A stretch of DNA of 64,000 nt from Scortum barcoo (GCA_023238725.1 CM041552.1:17892487-17956486); one strand, 5' to 3'. Shown: positions 10,541 to 24,274, counted from the stretch's first letter. The notes: a model not told the origin generated them from the sequence alone. Translations and numbers: made by a program.

Positions 10541-11943
10541 TTCAAGCACCTCCGTAAAAGGCCCTGAAGAGATTGACTCAACATTTCCATTTCCAACCAC
10601 TGTCACTCCTGCACCCAGCAGAGACACTGTTTGTGGTTCTTAAGCTTTTTCATCCAGGAAACAACAAACTTTAGTCCCCGTTCTTTTCTTCTGACCCCAA
10701 CTCTTGACAACCTATTGCTACTCTTGCCATGTAGGGACCCAGCAGAAATAGGCCTTTGACCTATTTCGGGTCCCAAAACCAGAGTTTATGAGACTGTTGG
10801 AGCACATAAATTCTTTAAATGTTTAATTATGTGGATCTCTGTTACAATGCCTTCGACCTTGGTAATAGCAAATGAGGATGTGAAAGAAAAGTTAAGCCTT
10901 TAAGCACTATTCACATCGTCACTATGGTACCATAGTCCCCCCCCCCAAAATTTCGCCGGCATGGTTATTCATGTGGACAATGGAACCAGAGCTTCTTCCG
11001 CTGTCTCCATTTAAAAGGTACTTAAAGATTCAGAGTATGCATAAGGCACCTGGGAGAATGTGGGTGCAACATTGATGTTATATTTTCAAAGTTCTCTGAA
11101 AGTCTGGGCCTGTCTGTGACACCTTAATCATCCACTTCTGTTTTGAGTATACCAAAATTCAGGCTGGATTTTGCCTGTCAGATTATGTGCCTCACTTTCC
11201 TCTCACATTAGCTCGGTCTCTTACCCAGGTCCCAGTGTGTATGTGTGGCCGTGTGTGCGTGCCGACCTTCTTTTTTTTTTCTCCCTGTTTTTTTTTTGTG
11301 TGTGTGTAGGTGTAATTGCTTACTTCTGTACTTTGTGTATATGAATGTATACGTGAGTGCTTGCATCTGTGTGTGTGTGTGAAAGAGAAAAGAGGGGGAT
11401 ATTGTACGATTAGCTGGAAGCGAAGAGTTCTCGTCGCCCCGGCAGCATCCATTTGTGATGCGTAAAGGAGGCGTTTTAAAATCAGACATGGTACTGTGAC
11501 CATTTGCCACGTTTTCTTACTTTTATCTCGTATGAAATGGAAACATGAGTGTGAGAGTCTGAATGTGCCGGTCACCAGAGGTTGTAGGACCCCTAAAACA
11601 ACCGCAGCCGTCCGAGATAACGACTGACACCTCCTGACCTCTGCTTGAATGTATGATGAGTCCAATGTGCTGTGAGCACCTCGCACCATCTCCAGTCACT
11701 TCAGCCTCCCATAATCTCCTCATGCTATCACACAGACAACCGTACAGGGGCAGTCAGTGACAGCCGGCTTCACTCTGCTCTGCTGCCCTCCATCGCCTCT
11801 GCGAGCGGCTGAGGCACCACCGCGGGGCAAAAGCTCATCAGAGCCCCACGCCGTTTTCTCCTTTTCTAACAGGACTGAATAGAACAGACTGGAAGCTATC
11901 AGTCGAATTAGTCTTCGGTCAGACAGATTGGGTGGCTCTGGTC
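10541..11943. other. Downstream of pid1, possible extended 3' UTR
   Basis: No second coding exon is visible. There is a run of nine or more C at about 10938 and T/TG-rich sequence around 11270-11390, which generates low-complexity minus-strand open frames. Whether the pid1 transcript extends through here cannot be told from sequence. Confidence 0.5.
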
Positions 11944-11968
11944 AACACACACACACACACACACACAC
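11944..11968. repeat. (CA)n microsatellite
   Basis: About twelve CA units, followed by a looser CA-containing stretch to about 12010. Confidence 0.9.
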
Positions 11969-12200
11969 TCAAATATGCACACCTACATTAAAATATACAT
12001 ATGTACACACACATTGTATTTGAATCTTGCTCAATAAGCTTATGTAAATACAAAATGTATCACTTTCCAAATATTACAGCATAAATGTTGATAGCTATTT
12101 TAAATAATTAAAAAAAAAAATGTTGAGAACCATCATAAAATACAGAAACAGTGTTATAAAGCCTACTGTGAATAATAAGTGGAGAGCCTGATAGCGGTGG

Positions 12201-12201
<1 letters not shown>

Positions 12202-12236
<35 letters not shown>
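12202..12236. repeat. (TG)n microsatellite
   Basis: About seventeen uninterrupted TG units, trailed by imperfect TG-rich sequence. It is the complement of the (CA)n run about 230 bases upstream, so the two could pair in a single-stranded transcript. Confidence 0.95.
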
Positions 12237-12239
<3 letters not shown>

Positions 12240-13655
12240 GAAGGGGTTGTGTGTGTTGAGGGGTGTGTATGGACAGGCCAGAGGGGGGAGAATGTTTCTA
12301 AAGCTGTAGATTACTGTGTCATGTCTGTCTGAAAGCTCAGACGCGCTTTAAATGTTTGACAAATGTTACCTTAAGTGTTTTCTATACAGTGTTTGCAAAG
12401 ATCAAGAAACAATTGCATATAAAGTATTTACCAAGACCAAGCGTGTGGCGGTGTGGTCTGTCTCATCTCCTCCCTCATTCATTCTCTGCTGTCGCCACGT
12501 CCCAGCTGAAAGAAACGTTTTATTCTTTAAACTTGAGTTTTAACTTACTATATTCCCTTCTGCGGCTGTGTGTGGGAGGATAAAAACAAGGCTTGTTCAG
12601 TTTCAGAACAAACAGAACGGGTAACCAGATGATGCGCTGACACGGTGCCAGGACACATGTAAAGCATAACCTCACAGTCGCTTTATCCTCCTAACGCGCA
12701 CATGTTGCCGCAAAACTGGAATTCCTGAAACTACTCAAGGTGTAAAATCTGTTTTGGTGTGTGCTTTATGAACTGCTTGGATGCGATTTAAAGCCACAGT
12801 CTAACACAACAGCTATTCATTCTGTTTTCATAGGATCATAAATGCCAAGTGTAGGTGGGGTTGGAATATTTGACTTTCCGGCTGAATTGTGACCAGGTTT
12901 GAGCGTCTCACACTTTGAGCAAGAATCACTCCTCAGCTGTGTGTGGTCACGATGCCCTGGACAAACTCATAAACATAACTTTATGGTATTTCCAAACATG
13001 TCTCAGGTTTGAGTGTGACATTGCCTTTGTCCGTCCTCCCTGGGAGGCTTTAACTTTCCCCATTCTTCACATTCCTCTGACCTCTCAGATCTCTCTTTTT
13101 ATTGTGTTGTTGTGCTCCTGCCTCTCGTCTGCCAGAACATGGCAGCACTCTTCTCTTCAAAGTGCCCACATCAATAACTTGATAACTAGCTGCTCTCTGC
13201 TTCTGTGGCTGGCGATCATTTTGCAGCTTAAGAGCTGCAGAGAATTGGAGGCAAAATGGATGCTGTGAAGAATGTTAATGTGCGTTGAATGAGAACACTG
13301 CCTCCCCCTGGCAAGATGAGCTACAGCCTCTTTGAACACAGTTTCAAAAAGGCCTTTTCATGTTGTCAAAAACAGTCCAACTCCTCATGATGAAAATCAT
13401 TACTTTATAAGTGGCAGCAGGGAAACAGATTGTTTTGTTCTTACATCAGTGGCTTATTCTGAGTTTTAAAAACAATAGTAGCAGAGGCTGGATTTTATGC
13501 ACGCTGATGGATAACAACACCAAATTAATATGAATGTGCATTAGACAGACATCATTTCTTAGTTTAAGTTATGGTTTTCATTGAACAGATGCAACACAGT
13601 CTTGATTTGTCATCCACAATTACATGAGGTCATTTTCATCTCTGCACCAGAAGTT
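12240..13655. other. Intergenic sequence, no gene seen
   Basis: AT-rich with no recognised repeat. The open frame at 12915-13268 (117 codons) shows no family features. Confidence 0.55.
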
Positions 13656-14130
13656 TTATAACACAAGGTCCTCCTCCTGCCCCAGCTCACTGTACACAAG
13701 CTGCACTGTTTGGATCCCTCTTTGTCTTAGACCTCTGCTAAGCGTACACTCCACCAGCGCTCTTGTGTCTGTCTGACCCACTTCCAGCAGTGCACTCACA
13801 CAGAGGGGCCCTGTGGGGCCCAGAAAGAGGCCACCCCGGCAGCCTGCATCTCTGCTCCACTGAGGCATCAGTCAGTCAGTCAGCTCACAATACCACTCTG
13901 TTACCGCTCCAGCTGGCCGCTCTTCCTCCTCCAAGCCCCAGAAGCGCCTGTCTTCCCACTCGCCAAGAGCCCACACGCTTGAGGTCCGGCTGGGGCGGGG
14001 AGTGGTGCCAACACTGGCTTCTGATCAGGCTCCTCTTATTCGCTGTCTCTGCCTTACTCTTTTCCTCTCGGCCACCGCTCCCCAAGCAGGGGGCCCGGGC
14101 CTCTTGGAGAGAGAGTGTGGTGGAGGACAG
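13656..14130. other. Locally GC-rich segment with open frames on both strands
   Basis: This stretch is clearly richer in G and C than its surroundings (for example ggctggggcggggagtgg and cagggggcccgggcctc). It holds open frames of 131 codons (13763-14158 plus) and 70 codons (13656-13868 minus). Neither translation is recognisable, and no splice sites tie them to anything. A run cagtcagtcagtcagc lies at about 13868-13883. Confidence 0.4.
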
Positions 14131-15447
14131 TAAACATATGTGTGTAACATATGTGTGAAATGAACCAGGAAGTATACACATTCTTTCTGCCTCTGGCCTG
14201 ACTGATCAAGCACACTTTACATTGCATAGGATGGCATAAGTTGTTCAACATGGTGAAACAATATGACAAACAGTCAAACATTATTTGTAGAGAGAAAAAA
14301 ACAAAGTATTCTTTGGAGCTAAGCAGAGACAGTAGCAGTCTAAATTGTTATATGTATTCTCAGTGATTCCCTTTTAATTTGTTTAGCCATTGCACTCTGC
14401 ATTTTTGTCATTATCTTGAAATATTTTGTGTATTATAAACTGAACTTGAAACAAAACCATTTTCTTGCTGAAAGGTAACAAAAATATATTGTTATGACTT
14501 ATAAAGACTAAGATGGTCAATAATATGGGTAATGCTTTACTTAACATGTTCTTAATTTTCTAATTTGGCAATAATTTCCTATTACATTATAGTATTGTCC
14601 TGGTTATCGAATTTCTTTAAAAGAATTGCCGCATTTAAGCCCAAGAAAATATTCATCCATCATTCTTTAAATATGTTGGATTGTGTGTTTGACTGGATAA
14701 GTTTAACATTTGTTCACACTGTCTGTCACCATGTTCCCTGTAATTAGCTAAAACAGACTGTTCTTTCCAGGAAACTTCTGAGGAAACTGTTGGAACATTA
14801 TTATGAAAACACAGACACGTAAAATAAATCGTTATCATAATGTAAAACTAGTTTGAAATGTAGAATACTGAAGGTAATGTATCTTCCAGACCTGAAGATG
14901 GATGATGGAGAGGACAGTCTCAAAGATTCTTCTGACATACAAAACATTTTCTCTGATCATGTCCAGACCCCTTCTGATCCCTCCTGTAGGACCGGTCCCT
15001 AAAGCCCTCTTATGATTTAGGATTCCTGTCATAATGAAATGTGGACTGGAATGAAAAAGAGGCAGTGGGGAGGTGTCTTTGTCTGCCCATCACAGCCCAA
15101 GTTTCCAGACTCTGTTCATCTAAGCCCTGAGAATTCAGAACACATCACTATTGTATTACACTTACAGTCACACACAGATGAGATGCTGCCCTGAATCCCT
15201 GGGGGGACAGGAAATGTCTGGACTGAGATCCAGGAGGAACTAGGGATAAGAGTCTGAGAGAACAACAAGCTAAAACAGATCCTGGAGGACAAGCATCAGT
15301 GGCTCTTTTTCTAATGTCCTACTGGGGTAAATATTTTCCATTTATAAAGTGAAAGTAACATTTTTATCTATTAATAATTGTGTTTCTGCAAAATAGAAGT
15401 GAAAAGTTTCACATGTAAAACTCAGTTCAGGTTAAAGTTAGCAGCAA
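14131..15447. other. Intergenic sequence, no gene seen
   Basis: AT-rich in the first part. A minus-strand open frame at 14835-15032 is unrecognised. Confidence 0.5.
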
Positions 15448-15501
15448 AGATAGGCTCCAGCACCCCCTGCGACCCTGTGTGTCAGGATATGGATGGATGC
15501 A
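15448..15501 (+). repeat. Fish 'GATAGGCTCCAGC...GGATGGATG' repeat tail
   Basis: The sequence aagataggctccagcacccc, then ctgcgaccctgtgtgtcagg and atatggatggatg, matches the 3' end of a very common fish retroposon tail as I recall it. Only the terminal part is present. I do not assign it to a named family. Confidence 0.65.
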
Positions 15502-18111
15502 TGTGAGTCCAGAAATGCATGTTTTTTGAGGTTAAGTGTTTCACAACAAACAAGTAGTTTGGAAAAATTACCACACACATCTGTACATAAATATGAAGCT
15601 ACAATAGGCAGCATAGCTTCACCTCTAAATTTCACTTATTTACATGCATTTTTTGTCTCTAAAACTGTACAGAAGTGCCATGTTGTGGTCTTACAGGGGG
15701 TAATGTTGAAATATTTTTGGCTGAGCACACTAACAGGAGAGTGGTATTGATCTTCTCTTAATGCTTCCAGGTCTCAGATAGAATCAAATCAAGTGATGTC
15801 AGTTGTTCTAGTACAGTCTGTTGAAGTGAAGAGAAAAAATAAGACCTTATAGGTTTTATTGTGCTGATAAAAAAAAAGATAGCAAACATTGGCATGGTAA
15901 AGATTTTTTTAAGTCAAAATCAAAAGCATTCACCAACAGCCTAAATAGCCCAACATTTCGAAAGGTTAAAGAGAGCAAAGATTTGTATTTCCTAAGATGT
16001 CCAAAACAAGGTTTTTGTAAATTAAAGTTTCTTTACTGTGCCACATAGTTTCAGTGTTTCATAGATGTTTATAGATGCTTTATCATACGGCTGCATTCTG
16101 CTTGTAGATTTGGACGGTTCAGTGGGAGTAGCAGGAAAGAAGAACCGAGGAGACGTAAAGGACAGTAGAGGAAAGTGGAGAGGAATGCATGTGGAGAAAA
16201 GAAAAAAAAAATTAGGACAAATATGTGACAGGAGCAAAGAGACTTCTCATCTGGATCTGGCATCTTGCACCCAGATGTTGAGGGAAGAGTTCAGCTCTAT
16301 CACATCCTGCCGGTCGGGCCAAAATAAAAGCTCGGAAAATAAACAACTGACCAAACTGCCTCATCGCTTGTGGATGAGGTCACAGACACAAATAGATAGA
16401 GCCTGAAAAGAATAATAATAAGAAAAAAATGAATAGTATAAACAGAACTCCAGACGAGACTTTCATGCAGCTGACTTTTCTTTCTTTGTCCACTTGGTGT
16501 CATTGTAGTTCAGCATTTCGAAGCAGAGCGCTCTGCAGACCGAAGAAAGGATTCAGTGAGGTCTCAATAAATATTGCACAAGTGTTGATTAGCACTTTTT
16601 TTAGAGTTTTTGAAAAAGTTGTATTAATTGTTGAATTAATTATAGTTGGCAACCTGACCTTTGAAGAGGGATCTGTTTCTATACTGCTATAAGAAGAAAG
16701 AGCAGAAACTTGGATTAATTGGATTTATTGGATCCCTTTTTCTCCTTTTACCATATTACAATGTGACCTCTATGTGCTCAGAGTGGGAGATGTTGAAATT
16801 AAATTACTAACTTTTTTTAAATGACTAGGTAATGGCAGATGTGGCCTGTTTGAACAGCATCCGCCTCAAATGTTAGAGGCGCCGAGAGGATTTTTGAGAT
16901 GTTTCGGCCTCTTCTCAGTCGCAACAGGGTTCCTTTATTGAAAATGTCATGAATTATGGATGGATGCCCCTTCACATTTGCTTCCCTCCCCACATGTCAA
17001 AGCCTTCGAGAGGAGCGTAAAGATGAGATCACTGAGCATTGAACACGTATCATGGTGGCCGATCACGATACCGCAGATGGCGGTTCCTGTTTTGAATCCA
17101 GAATTCAGCATCCAGACAGATCTGACCTCGATAATACTCTGCGTGAATCACTCGCCACCCACAAACGAAGATGTAAATAATGTACATTTCTCTTTAGGGC
17201 CATGCTGTAAAGTTGAAAAATCTTTTATCTTAACAAGCAATTTTTCCTCTAAGCAAGCATCAGCATTGTGCTGAGATGAAACTAAAGAAAGAGTGTTTCA
17301 GCAGTGACATTTCGCTCTGCCTTCTGAAGTGGTGAGCTACCTCTGTGGCTCAGCTGGTTTGATCCTGAAGCCCACGAGACTCTGCAGGTTGTTGGGAAGG
17401 AGAGAGATGGAACTTAAAGCACATCTTCAAAACACAGGACAGATGTCACAGCGCTGTGTTATCGTTTCATCTGACTGTGTGTGTGTGTGATGGTTGTTTG
17501 AGTGTATGAAAAGGATTCATAACCTTAATCCGAGATGGGAAATGGATTTCATATTTGTCATCGGTGATAGGATCGACACATTTAATGCATACAGTAGATA
17601 TGAAGCACTGTGTGACATGCTTCCTATTTCAAAGAAAGGAAAACTTGAAGCAGAGCTGGATACAGTTTCGGCTTCATGTGCTTTCTATATGTTGAATGGT
17701 CACTTGAAATGACTGCTATGTTTATTTTTGGAGCGAATAAGAGGAAAATACTCTGCTTCAGTGAATGTCAGCAAATAAAAGCAAAGATTCTCCTAGTAAT
17801 TGAATTTTTCTTTGGGAATATGACTTGTCTTGTAAATAAAACAAGTCTAAAATCGACTAGAAACCAGGTGGAGTTCTGTATTGTCACATAAGAGATGCTC
17901 TGAGTGTTTTCAAGGTCTATAGCTCAACCTGCAGCAGAATAAGAAATACAAATGCTTTGAAACCCAAGTAGAGTGAGGCCAAAGTAGTTTCCCAATAGTC
18001 ACAATCTGATAGAGATGTACTAAAAATATGTTTGAAAGGTTTTGGAACAAAGCTGAACAACTGCTTGATTATTACAACAATAATATATGGCAGTCTGGTG
18101 CTGCTTCACTG
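15502..18111. other. Intergenic sequence, no gene seen
   Basis: Mostly AT-rich. The segment at about 16820-17260 looks like complex single-copy DNA with several CpGs and no repeat signature, and is listed as a candidate conserved non-coding stretch in the findings. The open frame at 16960-17274 has no recognisable product. Confidence 0.5.
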
Positions 18112-18360
18112 CAGTGGTAGAACGTAACATGGTACAAGTACTTTACTGAACTACAGATTTAAGGTTTTTACTGTACTTCCATTCACTTCCATGTATTTCC
18201 AATTTATGCTACTAAACAATTTGAATCTTTACATACGGTTACCTGATAACACTTAACATACTTACTTAAGTAAGATTCTGAATCTGGCTTTGGCTTATAG
18301 AAGAGTATCTTCACTGTGTGGTATTAGTACTTTTACATAAGTAAAGGATCTTGCTTACAA
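18112..18360 (+). mobile_element. hAT-like MITE ('acttaagtaaaagtac' fish family)
   Basis: It begins with cagtggtagaa, carries acttacttaagtaagattct and gtggtattagtacttttaca, and ends near aagtaaaggatcttg. These follow, in order, a teleost miniature element I recognise whose ends are inverted copies starting CAGTGGTGGAAG. The ends here are decayed and I cannot identify a clear 8-bp target duplication. Assignment to the hAT superfamily rests on the terminal CAGTGG and is tentative. Confidence 0.65.
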
Positions 18361-21300
18361 CATTTTTTGAGAAAATATAGTGAAAATATAAGGGACTAAT
18401 TTAGTTTAGTTGTTGTATGTTCTTTTATCTAGATTAAAATAACAAGATGCTCAACCACAACAATGCACTACAGTTTCTCTTTGGAATACAAACAGTAACG
18501 TTATTCTAGATTTCAAGAAAATGACAGAAACTTTGTATGGGAAAAAACATGAGAGACCATAAGTGGAACAGAGCAGAACCTAATATATAGAGTATGTGTT
18601 TGTATATTAGTGCTTGCTATATGCACTATGTTTACAAAAACACAGAGGGACTTGGGACTTGACACTTTTTTCCTCACGAGTTTCTTCTTCTCCTGAGGGG
18701 TGACTTGCATACTGTTACACCAAATGTTTATATTCATACCATATGTGTGTACCCAAACTCATTATCAGCAGTAATTATGAGTATATGCCAACAGCTTTCC
18801 AAAGAGAAATAAAAACTGCACACATGCATGTTGACCAAACTACACCTGAGAGTCCCTCATCATCCCCGCAACTTTCAGTTCCATCACCAAAAATGTTTAA
18901 TCATGACAACCTTCATCCGAACCTCTGAGAAAATATTTTACTATTTCAGTGCAGAGCATAGAGCATATAGACAGATGATAAATTAAAGAAAAACATGACT
19001 CAGTGAGTGGAAAAACTCAGCACAGCTGTGACTAATGACACGAGGTCTGTTCTAGTGTCCCAGTAAGACACGAAAGTGTTGCAGTGAAAACCGAGACACT
19101 AAACTAAAGCACAGCTAAAAAAATAATGAAATGAAGGATGGTTGAATTCCATTTAGCTCCCTCAGTTTCGGTCAACTGTGACATGTCAAAGTGTCTTCTG
19201 TAGTGGACCACCTATGGGAGAATTTTAGCAACATGTTCACTTCTCTCCAAGTGGCCCAACACTTTACTCAGGCACTTTATGATGTCTTCCTTTTGCCTTT
19301 GCTTTTGTTGATTTCTCCTTGGAAATACTTCCTCTGAACATCCAGAGGACTTAAGCAATTTGATGGAAAAAAAAAAAAAAAAGATCTCTCAATAACTGGA
19401 AGCTTGAAAAAATCACCACTTACCAATACACCTGATTTAATGGACACAATTAGAGGCATTCATGTCTTTGTCAATAGTGACACTGAATTCTGATTGCTGT
19501 GTGTGAGCAACACAATCTGTCACGTCATTGTCAGTCAGGATTGTGGTGCATGAAAAGCTCAGGAGCAACAAGGTGACACGGCGCTGTCAAGATTCACTGC
19601 TGACAGTATCGAATGACACTGATGCAGGCTCTGTGTGACTGAGCAGACACCTTTCCATTCACTGTGACTGATGACAGTTTGAATTTCTGCGCAGACCTTT
19701 GACACTACAAACAATTCAGGTGATTCACTTCCTCTCCGAGCAGGACCCTGAATAAGGCGGACGCGCTCTTGTGGACATCAATGGCCATAGAGGGTCTTGC
19801 GTGGGGACATCGCGGCCATTCATTTTACAGTCTGTTCAGGGTGAGTCCAGAGTGAGCTGGAGTACAACACAATGTGTGCTGACTGCTCTGTAATCAGGTA
19901 CAGGATGTCTGCTGTCAGAACACACGGCTGAGCATCGGAGCGCTGTCATATGTAATAATGTTGCCTGTTGCCTGTCTGCACACTTTATTGAGAATAATCA
20001 CCCTGTCTCCTCTCTTCACCACATCGGGGCTGAAAAGGTCACAGATCACTCGTTCTAGATGAGGGAGATGACTCAAACCGTGTGCAACTGAAATAAGAAG
20101 CAGCCTGGATTTACAACCTCAAGACCTTCACTCCTGTCGGTCTCAGTGTACTAGACAATCGGACCTTAGGCCTCGTCTATAATCGCTGGTTACATAAAGG
20201 TAATTAGCCTTGTGCGCTGATGATGCTACATGCCATGTGATTGGGTATGTATGTGAAACCATGTGTAAAACTACACTGACAGCACTAGGTCAGTACAGTT
20301 TTTGAGTCATTTGCAGTCGCCGAAGATGCGTTGAAACATGACCAAATTTCGGTGAACACCAACTACGAGCGACAATTATGGGAAAATGTGAATACTAAAA
20401 CATAGTGTGACAGCAGTACGAGTATAGGTGGTTCATAAAGTCAGCGAAGTGACTCAGTAAAGTCCATTATCCAGCAACATCAAGTTTGCCAACATAAACT
20501 GCTGCTCATGCCGTACTGAAGTGAGGTAGGTTGTGTTTTATTGCTCATTAATACATCTTTTAGTTTGTAGGCGGGAGAATATGTTGCTTTCAAAAGCCTC
20601 TTTACTTTGCTTAATGTATGAATAACAAGCAAGCTGGAAAAATGAAAAAGGTATAGCATAGATATAGGGACAAGGAGAAAACAGTTTACGAGGTCTATCA
20701 GATAATTTGGGAAATTTGGGTAAAATGATATTGTAAAATGCACCAAAAGTATCAAATGTATCATATCTTATGATGATTATGTGTTTTATGAGTTAAACGC
20801 TCATCTGTAAAATAACTAGAGATCTTTTTTTAAATGTTATGGAGCTGTAGTATAGTAAGAAGTATAAGATACGATTGTACAGTACAGTAAATGTGCTTAA
20901 TTACATTTAGCACTGATAATTAGTCAGAACATTTTTAAACTTTTTGTTTGCATTTTGTACATTGAGGGTTTTTTTGTGTGTGTGATCAATTCTGCCCCTG
21001 CACCTTATCAGTTCTCATTATCTGTTAGGCCTTGTGCACTGTTTTCTCCTTTTTCTTATATCCGTGTTGAAATGATTTTTCCGGCTGTCGATGTGGGAGT
21101 CCTGCTTCAGTCCTGTCACTGTCATGTGCTAACTGGTAGCTTCAGTGAGGTCCTGTGCGGTTCAACAACTGAGGAAATTCGTCACTGTCTCTGATGCACA
21201 GCCATTAGACACCTGTCTGCGCCGTTCCTGTCTTGTCTGACTTGTGTATCAGCAGGAGAAGTTACACCGGTAATGGCTTTTATAAACCGCTTTTTCTTTA

Positions 21301-21863
21301 TTATGGTCAGCCAGTACCTTCAGGAGTGAGGAAATGAAGCTGCCTGCATCCGATCCTCAGGTGGCATGAGTTCTTTGCAGGCAGTCTTGTTAGAGCTCTG
21401 CACACTGTCAGCATTTGCAGTTTCAGTGATACAAAGCTCAGTGTCGCCTCGCAGAGAGACGCTGCATAAAAACTGAAGAGCTACAGTCTTTGAAAAAAAA
21501 AGCCTCAACTGACACTCAGATTTCTGCAATTCACATTACTGCTGTTAACAACCTCAGACGTGTCCAGGGATTCATCCTTTGAAGAAACAACAGATGCCCA
21601 CTCTCAGTAAATAAAACACCCTGTCCTGTGTTTTGAAAACCTTGAAAGCCCACTGCGATAAAAGCAGATTTAGTTTGAGCCACAGTTTGAACCAGAGCAA
21701 CATGATGCAGCCGTGTACACTCAGTGTGAGAGGGCGGTCACAGGGGAGGGGTCAGGATGAAAATCCTTCACTCTCTTCCTTCCTTTGGCCTGCTCCTAAA
21801 CCAATTTGGAGGATTTGACAAATATTTAGACAAAAAAGTCTTATTCATGATGATTTGATCAGT
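18361..21863. other. Intergenic sequence, no gene seen
   Basis: Contains a 17-A run at about 19366-19382 and otherwise complex sequence. None of the short open frames, such as 20480-20764 minus or 20955-21194 plus, is recognisable. Confidence 0.5.
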
Positions 21864-21883
21864 CAGTAGTAGTAGTAGTAGTG
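21864..21883. repeat. (AGT)n trinucleotide repeat
   Basis: About six AGT units. Short and nearly perfect. Confidence 0.85.
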
Positions 21884-24274
21884 AGAGTAACTTTTTACCG
21901 TGATGGCAGCGACGTTCACCACCTCGCTGCAGTGATCTCTGGCACTTCTGCGGCAGTAGGAAACTTTCTGCTGGAAGAGTTGGTATTCAAGAGCAGAGAA
22001 CAGTGACAGAGAGACACTTAACCAGCTCGGACAAGGTCCTCAGCCACAATGAAGTCCATCACCAGCGATAACACTTCAGCCTGAGACATCTGACACAGTT
22101 CATCAGACTGCAGAGCCTTTTTCTTTTGCAGACTGGGCAGTGTTATTCTCATGTTTATTCTTCATATACTACGAGACAATTACTGATGAATTAATTACAG
22201 ATTAATCAAGTAATTAATTATCATTACTTACACACATTATCGGCATAAGGTTTGAAAGATTCAGTCAGCTGGCTTGGACTGAATCACGGTAAACAGCTAA
22301 GTCCATTTGCAAAACACCTTCTAACTGTAATTTCTGCTCTTATTAAAGAGAAAATTATCACGTATATAATTATATGTATCCCTACTGTAAATGCTACACG
22401 TTATACAATTAGTCATATTCATTGTGTCTAATAATATGATTTTGCACTATTTACACAACCTTTACAGAATATGGCAATGACTAATATCACTAATTTTCTT
22501 CTGGTCAACTTATTGATGTAGTTTTTTCATTAGCTGCATGTTTATTTGCCCCACAGCAGCCTTAAAATTGCACTGACTGTGTTTTCTGAAGTGGAGCCAC
22601 TGTTGAGTGATTACCATTTTTACTCTCCTAAAAGAAATGTTTATAAAAATTTAACTTCTTTCTTAATGAGTGCGCACAGACTTTATGCCCTCATCCATCA
22701 GTTTTGGTCTATATTGTCATCTTCGCATTTTGGCCCTTTACGTCATGTCTTATCTCTAAACCAAAGTATTTCGTAACAAGTGGAGTCATCCTTTCCAACT
22801 ATACTTATATTAGTCATCCAGTCAAACTTCTGTTCATCAGTCCTGATGTGTAGACTCTTGATTCAGCATGTATTGATGAATCCCTCCAGATTTCTCTGGT
22901 CACATCAGCCTCCAGCCAAGGAGTCCTGGTTCTCTTAATCAACCTCACTGGATGCTATCCAGAGGAAACTAAGTTTCAGTTTCCTCAAGATTTGCAAATA
23001 TTCTCAGTTCTAAATGTTTGTTTAAGAAGGTCTTTGGGAGTCTGCCAAGCCCGTGAGCAGTAAATCCTCTCTAAAGTCTCCAGCACATCACTACATTATA
23101 CACTGTAATAAGTAGAAATCACATTTGTAATTAATTGCTTGTGAATTTAAACATTAGAATCTGAATTTTGTGTACATTTTGTAAGGTGAAAGTCACAAAG
23201 GAATTCAAGAAAGCTTGTAAGACTTTCCATTAGCTGTCACCAGAAAGGACATTCTGTTGGTCTGTAACCAGACACCTTGTCAGTTGTCTTTATCCTTTAC
23301 TCAAGGACGTGTGTGTGTGTGGGGGTGTGTGTTTGTGTGCGTGCTTCTGTTGCATGTGTCCCAGTAGTTCCTGGACCGTCCCCCTCTGGGTTATCTTGAC
23401 TTGCCTGTCAACATGTCACATCCCAGAACAGCTCTGTTTTTGGAGAGCGAGGCTGCAGGTGGTGCTGGTGGACGAGCTTTCCAAGAGGGGTGTGTGTGTG
23501 CGCGTGTGTGTATGTGTGCGCGCGTTTGCATATGTGCATGTGTGATCTTTAAATTTAGCCATTAATGATAAGAAACATGCCTATTTCCTCCGCTAAAGCA
23601 TTGTGCTGCTGCTCATTGAGACCAGTAATAGTAGACGCTGTTCCTTGACCCACCATGAGACAGACAAATACCTACTAGGTCATACTAGATCAGGACGCTG
23701 CGTTAAGTCCATATAGAACTACTAACACATGTATATTCAAACACACCATTTCACACCTCTTGCACCGCTGTCTTGGATCAACAGATTATATTGTTAGACT
23801 TTTGTCCTAAAACGCTGTGTGTCCTTGAGGAGCACTGCATATGATTATTTAATGAGACATTGTCCTTGGACTCGTCTCAACACATGAATAAATAAGGCAT
23901 GGAAACTGATTCAGTTGAGTAGACAATGACAGGAAAATACAGAGGTAGCACGTGAACCAAATGGACTTTTCTCATGAATAATAATATGTCTTCAGTGTGT
24001 AGATAATTTAGGCTATACCGGCAAAGACAAATCTCCCATCAGACAGGGAAACCTTCACCTCTGGCGGTAATGGGGAGCCTCCACAGCTTCAAGGGTTGAC
24101 AAATAGTTGACCACTACAAGGATTTTGGCTCCAGAAAGGCCGTGAAGTAAATCTTTAATGTGTACATGCATATTCTTGCATGGAGGTAGTAAGGGAGAGA
24201 GGAATGACATGACAAAGATAAGAATAATTTAAACCTGAAATGACTTGGATACTTGGTGAAGTATGTCAGACAGC
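21884..24274. other. Intergenic sequence, no gene seen
   Basis: Interrupted (TG)n/(CG) tracts lie at about 23309-23340 and 23490-23550. No gene or classified repeat is recognised in the rest. Confidence 0.5.

Noticed and set aside
11192..11689. 165-codon minus-strand open frame
   Set aside because: Its C-terminal half is the translation of T/TG-rich simple sequence (Lys/Thr/His runs). No domain recognised.
17332..17400. tctgtggctcagctggttt, resembling a tRNA A box
   Set aside because: No matching B box at the right distance and no cloverleaf could be drawn. Not a tRNA, and too weak for a SINE call.
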